Assembly: GCA_946480345.1 (NCBI GenBank)
Contig: CAMLJR010000097.1
Span: 1 to 11,201 of the forward strand
DNA from: an uncultured Spongiibacteraceae bacterium
GTDB lineage: Bacteria; Pseudomonadota; Gammaproteobacteria; Pseudomonadales; CAMLJR01
Length of the DNA: 11,201 nucleotides
Direction: 5' to 3'
Shown: positions 6,762 through 11,201 of the stretch, piece after piece
Layout of the letters: each line of letters opens with the position of its first letter
How positions within the stretch are numbered: the first letter of the stretch is position 1
The notes under the pieces: generated by a model
What the model saw: the letters and a program-made list of their open reading frames with translations, nothing else
Told to the model about the DNA's origin: nothing
Database searches by the model: none
Program-made: the position numbers and the translations under genes

Positions 6762-6775
6762 AGAAACGCGTTTCT
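6762..6775. repeat. Perfect 14-bp palindrome AGAAACGCGTTTCT
   Basis: A perfect dyad in the gap between fabY and the PilZ gene, 43 bases before the PilZ start codon and next to an AT-rich stretch (6738-6757). It may be an operator for a dimeric regulator, or a small hairpin inside the PilZ leader. No T-run follows it on either strand in a way that would make it a terminator. Confidence 0.4.
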
Positions 6776-6787
6776 CGCAACTATATC

Positions 6788-6826
6788 CGCAACGACAACG
6801 GCGAGATTCGCAACGACAACGGCGAG
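6788..6826. repeat. Tandem repeat, two copies of an 18-bp unit with 21-bp period
   Basis: CGCAACGACAACGGCGAG occurs exactly at 6788-6805 and again at 6809-6826, separated by ATT. It is noncoding, lying 17 bases downstream of the fabY stop codon and 69 bases upstream of the PilZ ATG. Each copy contains AACGGCGAG, whose complement on the minus strand can pair with the PilZ ribosome binding site. Confidence 0.9.
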
Positions 6827-6842
6827 GCAAACATTAAGGTTA

Positions 6843-8708
6843 TTAAAGCCAATCCGAAAACGGCGACTCCAGATCGAGGCTGACTGGCTTACCAAAACCA
6901 GGCACTGCTATTGCGTGCTTCGATAAATCCAAATCATCGGCACTTAATACACCGTGGTCGAATTTGTAGATGGTTTTGATATCGCCAGCACATGCAGCGT
7001 CATCATAGTGCTGAGCCTGCTCACGCACCGCTTCGTTGCGATCGCGCCACGCATTCATCGCTTTCTCGCCGCGTTGTTTGGTGAGCATTCGCAATGCGAT
7101 ATGTGGGCCAAATACCGGCGCGGACGCATTGTTACCACCGAAGCCTTTCGCGTTCAGAATCGCGCTGTCGATCCCTTCGATTCCCACCTCCATATGTTCG
7201 CTGCCGATGCGCAGATTGCTGTCATACACATCGCTTGCAACATGCTCGATGGTTTTGATGCCGGGAATAAGACCGTGTGCCCAGACGCCGAGCGTCGCCA
7301 CTAATTGATCGCCCGATGCGGGGCCAAGCGTATGCCCGATGTAAGCTTTGATCGCCGCTACCGGCCAGCGCTCGATACCGAATAATTTCGCAGTCTCGTT
7401 GAGAATATGCGATTCGCTGACGCGGTTTTGCGGTGTGCTGGTGCCGTGCGCTTGCACAAAAGAGCGTTGGCGCAATGACTCTTCGCCGAGTATCGAACGC
7501 ACCGCCGCGCATGCCTTTGCGACAGTTAAATAGTTGCCGGCACCCGGACCTGAAATCGATTTTTTATGGCCATCGGCGTTGACGAATACATCGGTTACAG
7601 CGCCGTAAATATTGGCGCCGAGCTCCAGTGCGAGCTCGTCATCCATCAGCACGATGTATTGAGCGCCCTCCGCGATCGTGAAGCCGCAGTTGTTGCTGAA
7701 TGGACGCGCGGCACGGCGCCAATCGGGTACCGTCAATCCTTTATCGGCATCGAGTGCCAACAGCGATCGATCTTCCGCCAGCGCGCCCATCGCGGCGAAG
7801 CCTTCGATAATGTCGGGCAGAATCGGCGCCTCGCTCGAACCGATCACCACTACACGTGCGCGACCGGTGCGAATGTCATCCAGCCCTTGTCGCAAGCTAT
7901 AGAGAAATGTCGCGCAAGCGCCGGCATTGCCACCGGTATGGCCGATATTGCCGAGCACATAGGCGTTGACGAAGTCGGCTGGCATTTCGAGCAGACCGAA
8001 CGGCAATTGTTTCGATGTAACGCGCTTGCCCCGGTAACGCGAACCGAGCATGCCGCCGTTGCCGTTTTCGTCGAGTTGGCTGAGCGCATTGCCGGCGTAG
8101 CAGCTGATCTGATCCGGTGCGAGACGGCTGCAAATAGTGGCCCAGTCGATACCGAGCGAACCCAACGCATCGGACGCCGCGAATACCGACAATTGCAAAC
8201 CGCGCGGATGATTGCGCGATTGGTACAGTTTGGCCGGATCGAATCCTGAGGGAAGCTGGCCCGCAGCCTGCACCGCCAGCGCTTCGAAATCCGGCAACAG
8301 AAATTCGGTATCGCCACTGATATCGACACGAACGTTACGGCCATCCAGATCGGTCACCGCCCAACCGGCCGGCAGTATTTCGGGCAGGTTGCGCGCCTTC
8401 GTCACCAACGACAGCGGCTGCGCGCCGGCTTCGATCGGCAGGCGGCGATTCAACGGCGTGCGCTGCGGATCGAACCATGCCGCTTCAATGCGGCGGATCA
8501 ACGTGTGATCGAGAATAAACTGACGCTGGTCGTTGGCGATGACGTCGGTGGCAGGTAACTGCATCAGCGCCGCCAGACTGCGTAACGTGCGATTCGCCGT
8601 TGAATTATCCAGCGCATCGAAAATCATCCGGCGATAGCCATGATGAAACGAGCTGCGACCCGCTGCATTGATGCCGCCGAAGCCGACAATTAGAGGAAGT
8701 CTCGCCAT
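6843..8708 (-). CDS. fabY: Beta-ketoacyl-ACP synthase FabY (fatty acid synthesis initiation)
   Basis: A 621-residue condensing enzyme. It begins ARLPLIVGFGGINAAGRSSFHHG, and its whole length resembles Pseudomonas FabY (about 634 residues), which condenses acetyl-CoA with malonyl-ACP to start fatty acid synthesis in place of FabH. The thiolase-fold catalytic residues are in order: Cys265 (GACATFLYSL), His421 (QAHGTSTP) and His459 (AYIGHT), followed by the glycine-rich NAKGFGGNNAS (519-529). About 190 N-terminal residues before the core and an 80-residue tail distinguish it from FabB/FabF (about 410). The cytoplasmic enzyme should work as a dimer. The ATG at 8708 has AGGA nine bases upstream. 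It is divergent from an AraC-type regulator over a 127-base control region and precedes the PilZ gene. I assign the symbol from recalled similarity; a related FabY-like paralogue is the alternative. Confidence 0.87.
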   Translation of the reverse strand: MARLPLIVGFGGINAAGRSSFHHGYRRMIFDALDNSTANRTLRSLAALMQLPATDVIANDQRQFILDHTLIRRIEAAWFDPQRTPLNRRLPIEAGAQPLSLVTKARNLPEILPAGWAVTDLDGRNVRVDISGDTEFLLPDFEALAVQAAGQLPSGFDPAKLYQSRNHPRGLQLSVFAASDALGSLGIDWATICSRLAPDQISCYAGNALSQLDENGNGGMLGSRYRGKRVTSKQLPFGLLEMPADFVNAYVLGNIGHTGGNAGACATFLYSLRQGLDDIRTGRARVVVIGSSEAPILPDIIEGFAAMGALAEDRSLLALDADKGLTVPDWRRAARPFSNNCGFTIAEGAQYIVLMDDELALELGANIYGAVTDVFVNADGHKKSISGPGAGNYLTVAKACAAVRSILGEESLRQRSFVQAHGTSTPQNRVSESHILNETAKLFGIERWPVAAIKAYIGHTLGPASGDQLVATLGVWAHGLIPGIKTIEHVASDVYDSNLRIGSEHMEVGIEGIDSAILNAKGFGGNNASAPVFGPHIALRMLTKQRGEKAMNAWRDRNEAVREQAQHYDDAACAGDIKTIYKFDHGVLSADDLDLSKHAIAVPGFGKPVSLDLESPFSDWL

Positions 8709-8777
8709 TTTTTTGCGTCCTGTGGAATACGGCTGTCATGGCATGAAGGGACGCCATAACGTTGTGAACCAATTGTA

Positions 8778-8817
8778 ATGTGGCCTCACTCCGATAAACT
8801 GGGCCAATCAGCCACAT
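8778..8817. promoter_or_regulatory. Inverted repeat ATGTGGC / GCCACAT in the fabY-regulator control region
   Basis: A 7-bp perfect inverted repeat with arms at 8778-8784 and 8811-8817, 26 bases apart, lies between the divergent fabY and GlxA/AraC-type genes. It is a possible operator. On the minus strand the left part also holds a TACAAT (8778-8773 region) that could be the fabY -10 box, without a good -35. Confidence 0.35.
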
Positions 8818-8827
8818 AACTGGACAA
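8791..8827. promoter_or_regulatory. Direct repeat spaced 21 bp, candidate AraC-type operator
   Basis: AACTGG occurs at 8797-8802 and 8818-8823, exactly 21 bases apart, inside two imperfect 16-base units (8791-8806 and 8812-8827, 10 of 16 identical). Two same-face direct half-sites two helical turns apart are what AraC-family regulators typically bind. The right half-site is only 12 bases before the regulator's TTG start, which would fit autorepression. Confidence 0.35.
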
Positions 8828-8835
8828 ATCCGCCA

Positions 8836-9849
8836 TTGCCACACATTACGCTGCTTGCCCTCCCGAATGCGCTCGCGTCTAGCCTCTCGCTGCCCATGGA
8901 GATGCTGACCGGAGCCGATCAATTGGCGCGAACGCAGCGTCTGCCCATGCCGTCGGAGAAGTACCAGCCGCTGCAACATGATGTCGTTGGCCTCGACGGT
9001 CACGAAGCAACGATGGCGAATGGCCTGACGCTCAAACTCAGCGGCCGGCCGGACGATGTAGAGCGAACCGATTTGCTGATCGTGCCGGCGCTCTGGCGCA
9101 ATCCACTAGCCGTCGTCCGTCAGCAACAGCAGTTACTTCCTTGGCTACGACGCCTCGGCAACGAGGGCACGCTGCTTTGTGCGGTTGGCACCGGCAGTTT
9201 CCTACTGGCGGAAGCGGGATTGCTGGACGGTTTGCCGGCAACGACACACTGGTTTTACTTCGATCATTTCGCCCGCCGCTATCCGCAGGTGAATTTGCGG
9301 CGCGGCCATTTGATTACCGAAGCAGGAAATATTTCGTGCGCAGGCTCGGTCAACTCGGTCGCCGATTTGACGATTCATTTCATTCAGAACTTTTATGGTC
9401 GGCAGATCGCGCGCAAGGTCGAGGCGCAATTTTCGCCGGAGATCCGCCGGCCTTTTGAAATGCACGCGTACAGTCTCGGGCATGGCGATATTCACAGCGA
9501 TGAGCTTGTGGCGCAGGCACAAGACTACTTGCGGCGACGGTATGCGGAAACGTGGCGTATGCCTACGCTGGCCGAACAACTGGGCATCAGCCTGCGTTCG
9601 TTGAATCGCCGCTTTAAGGCCGCGACCGGCATGAGCCCGAGCGAATATTTGCAACAGCAACGGCTGAACAGCGCGCGCGATCTGCTGCGTACCAGCAACT
9701 TATCGATCACTGAAGTTTCTATCGCGTGCGGATACGCTGACGCCGATTATTTCTGCCGCCTGTTCAATGCCACCATGAAGCAGACGCCGCGCGCGTATCG
9801 CGAAGCCGCACGCGGTAAATTGTTTACGGTCGATCCCACCCGCACGTAA
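8836..9849 (+). CDS. GlxA-family transcriptional regulator (DJ-1/PfpI domain plus AraC HTH)
   Basis: A 337-residue DNA-binding regulator. Residues 1-190 form a class I glutamine amidotransferase/DJ-1-like domain (ITLLALPNALASSLSLPMEML; elbow LLCAVGTGSFLLAEAGLLDG with Cys115), used in this family for sensing rather than proven catalysis. Residues 225-322 are the AraC/XylS double helix-turn-helix: TLAEQLGISLRSLNRRF (244-260) and ITEVSIACGYADADYFCRLF (291-310), ending with the usual TPRAYR. The start is the TTG at 8836: the frame is open from 8779 but has no ATG or GTG, and the next Met would remove the first strand of the domain. No strong ribosome binding site is seen, so low expression is likely. 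It is divergent from fabY and 112 bases upstream of the thiolase on the same strand, making either a candidate target. The ligand is unknown. Confidence 0.87.
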   Translation: MPHITLLALPNALASSLSLPMEMLTGADQLARTQRLPMPSEKYQPLQHDVVGLDGHEATMANGLTLKLSGRPDDVERTDLLIVPALWRNPLAVVRQQQQLLPWLRRLGNEGTLLCAVGTGSFLLAEAGLLDGLPATTHWFYFDHFARRYPQVNLRRGHLITEAGNISCAGSVNSVADLTIHFIQNFYGRQIARKVEAQFSPEIRRPFEMHAYSLGHGDIHSDELVAQAQDYLRRRYAETWRMPTLAEQLGISLRSLNRRFKAATGMSPSEYLQQQRLNSARDLLRTSNLSITEVSIACGYADADYFCRLFNATMKQTPRAYREAARGKLFTVDPTRT

Positions 9850-9868
9850 TTTCCACGGTTGTTTTGCC

Positions 9869-9904
9869 GCCGGTCGATATGGCTAAATACCGGCCTCTTT
9901 TTGG
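9869..9904 (+). terminator. Probable terminator after the GlxA/AraC-type regulator
   Basis: GCCGGT (9869-9874) and ACCGGC (9889-9894) form a 6-bp stem with a 14-base loop, followed by CTCTTTTTGG. It lies 19 bases after the regulator stop and 57 bases before the thiolase ATG, suggesting the thiolase has its own promoter. The stem is short and the loop long, so it may be weak. Confidence 0.5.
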
Positions 9905-9961
9905 TTTCACCCTTTTTTGCCATCGCATTCAATCTCACCCTTTACTAACGCTGGAACTCAT

Positions 9962-11143
9962 ATGTCGCAAAATTCTGTCGTCATTCTTAGTGGCGCCCGC
10001 ACTCCGATGGGCAGTTTGCAAGGCACCCTGAGCGGCGCCACCGCCGTCGAACTCGGTACGACCGCCGTCAAGGCGGCGCTTGAGCGCTCGGGTATAGCGG
10101 CGGCCGATATCGAAGAGGTGCTGATGGGTTGCGTATTGCCGGCAGGCCTCAAACAAGGACCGGCACGTCAGGTCGGCTTGAACGCGGGTATTCCCAATTC
10201 CGCCGGCTGCGTGACGATCAATAAGCTGTGCGGTTCGGGAATGCAGGCGGCGATTTTCGCGTTCGATCAAATCGCGAACGGCAGCTACGACACAATGATT
10301 GCAGGCGGCATGGAAAGCATGACCAACGCGCCGCATATTCTGCCGGGCGCTCGCGGCGGTGTTCGCACCGGTCACGTCGAATTCAAGGATCACATGTTTT
10401 TCGATGGGCTCGAAGATCCCTATCAAGGCCGTCTAATGGGTGCCTACGCGCAGGAAACGGCCGACGCCAATGGCCTTACCCGCGCTGATATGGATGCATT
10501 CGCGACCGAATCGTTGGTGCGTGCGAAACGCGCCATCGATGCTGGCTGGTTGGCGGATGAAATCGTGCCGGTATCGATTAAAACGCGCCAGGGCGAAACC
10601 ATCGTTAAAGATGACGAACAACCGCTGTCGGCAAAACTCGAAAAAATTCCCACGCTGAAACCCGCGTTTAAAAAAGACGGCACCGTCACCGCAGCAAACT
10701 CGAGCTCGATCTCGGATGGCGCTTCCGCTCTGGTATTGATGAACGAAAGTGTCGCGAATGCGCGTGGCCTGAAACCGTTTGCTCGGATCGTCGGCCATGC
10801 ACGCCACTCTCATCAACCGGAATTGTTCACGATTGCACCCATCGGCGCAGTGCAAAAATTACTGAAAAAAATCGGCTGGTCGAAGGAGGATGTGGACCTG
10901 TGGGAAATCAACGAAGCCTTTGCCATGGTTACCATGTTGGCGATGCGCGACCTTGAGTTGAGCCATGACAAAGTAAATGTGCACGGCGGCGCATGCGCAC
11001 AGGGCCACCCGATCGGCTCCACCGGTTCCCGCTTGGTCGTCACACTGATGCATTCGTTAAAAAAATACGGCAAGAAAAAAGGTGTGGCCGCGTTGTGTAT
11101 TGGCGGCGGAGAAGCGCTGGCAATAGCCATTGAATTGATCTAG
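9962..11143 (+). CDS. Acetyl-CoA C-acetyltransferase (thiolase II)
   Basis: A 393-residue cytoplasmic thiolase, the usual length for the biosynthetic class that condenses two acetyl-CoA to acetoacetyl-CoA (or runs in reverse). The catalytic residues sit where expected: the nucleophile Cys90 (NKLCGSGMQA), NEAFA, His349 (GHPIGSTGSR) and Cys379 (LCIGGGEA). They are one position from Zoogloea thiolase (Cys89, His348, Cys378). The frame extends upstream to a TTG at 9917, but the ATG at 9962, with GGAA five bases upstream and SQNSVVILSGARTPMG following, matches the family N-terminus. The gene could be an atoB/phaA-type enzyme for polyhydroxybutyrate or short-chain metabolism; without phaB or phaC nearby the pathway is open, so no symbol is given. 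It shares acetyl-CoA as substrate with FabY on the far side of the regulator. Confidence 0.93.
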   Translation: MSQNSVVILSGARTPMGSLQGTLSGATAVELGTTAVKAALERSGIAAADIEEVLMGCVLPAGLKQGPARQVGLNAGIPNSAGCVTINKLCGSGMQAAIFAFDQIANGSYDTMIAGGMESMTNAPHILPGARGGVRTGHVEFKDHMFFDGLEDPYQGRLMGAYAQETADANGLTRADMDAFATESLVRAKRAIDAGWLADEIVPVSIKTRQGETIVKDDEQPLSAKLEKIPTLKPAFKKDGTVTAANSSSISDGASALVLMNESVANARGLKPFARIVGHARHSHQPELFTIAPIGAVQKLLKKIGWSKEDVDLWEINEAFAMVTMLAMRDLELSHDKVNVHGGACAQGHPIGSTGSRLVVTLMHSLKKYGKKKGVAALCIGGGEALAIAIELI

Positions 11144-11176
11144 ACGACATCATTTGTAAAAAACGTTTTACGTCGT
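11144..11176 (+). other. Hairpin directly after the thiolase stop
   Basis: ACGAC (11144-11148) pairs with GTCGT (11172-11176), enclosing an inner perfect stem GTAAAA (11156-11161) / TTTTAC (11166-11171) with loop AACG; a 7-base bulge lies on the left side. No T-run follows directly, so it is not a standard terminator; it could protect the 3' end of the mRNA. Confidence 0.4.
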
Positions 11177-11187
11177 GTAAATAACAC

Positions 11188-11201
11188 AATAAAAAAGCCC
11201 G
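11188..11201 (+). terminator. Left arm of a terminator, cut by the window edge
   Basis: The A-rich run followed by GCCCG repeats the first part of the terminator at the left edge of the window, where the same sequence is completed by a GC stem and a T-run. It probably is the thiolase terminator, possibly bidirectional; the other arm lies outside the window. Confidence 0.45.

Noticed and set aside
6788..6826. CRISPR or mobile-element repeat
   Set aside because: There are only two copies, with a 3-base spacer and no target-site duplication or terminal inverted repeats, so it is a simple tandem duplication.
7566..8249. A 227-codon open frame on the plus strand opposite fabY
   Set aside because: It lies entirely antisense to a gene with clear catalytic motifs, has a composition typical of a reverse-frame shadow, and shows no recognisable domain.
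9917..9961. N-terminal extension of the thiolase from a TTG at 9917
   Set aside because: The extra 15 residues are unlike the thiolase family N-terminus, and the ATG at 9962 has a suitable ribosome binding site.

Overview
The window looks like a piece of chromosome from a gammaproteobacterium. The best evidence is a FabY-type beta-ketoacyl synthase closely resembling the long (about 630 residue) Pseudomonas-type enzymes, together with cyclic-di-GMP genes (HD-GYP, PilZ). Moderate GC and gene content would fit the Cellvibrio/Teredinibacter/Pseudomonas side of the class, but the exact genus is inference. I see no tRNA, rRNA, CRISPR, insertion sequence or prophage gene. All intergenic gaps are under 200 bases.

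Layout. (1) Positions 1-3715, minus strand: a tight three-gene signalling operon, transcribed kaiC-like double ATPase, then soluble hybrid histidine kinase, then six-TM potassium-channel-like protein, closed by a terminator at the left edge. The kinase appears to start at an ATT codon, and its last bases overlap the channel start. (2) Positions 3716-4869: a fluoride channel gene (fluC/crcB) on the plus strand, meeting tail to tail a small lysophospholipid-acyltransferase-like gene. (3) Positions 4975-6719: a cyclic-di-GMP pair, an HD-GYP phosphodiesterase (plus) and a PilZ effector (minus), whose stop codons are only 2 bases apart. The leader of the PilZ gene carries a 21-bp tandem repeat complementary to its own Shine-Dalgarno region, a possible RNA switch. 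(4) Positions 6843-11143: a lipid/acetyl-CoA block with fabY (minus), a divergent GlxA/AraC-type regulator (plus, TTG start) and an acetyl-CoA C-acetyltransferase (plus).

How the genes may work together. The first operon reads as one pathway: a KaiC-type ATPase, a kinase with an N-terminal degenerate receiver and a C-terminal receiver, and a membrane channel as possible output or sensor. No kaiA or kaiB is present, so this is not evidence for a KaiABC oscillator. The HD-GYP and PilZ proteins are degrader and receptor of the same second messenger. FabY and the thiolase both consume acetyl-CoA, and the regulator between them is placed to control one or both through a shared 127-bp control region. 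The most unusual observations are the ATT start, the channel in a KaiC/kinase operon with an atypical selectivity filter, and the predicted Shine-Dalgarno sequestration in front of the PilZ gene.
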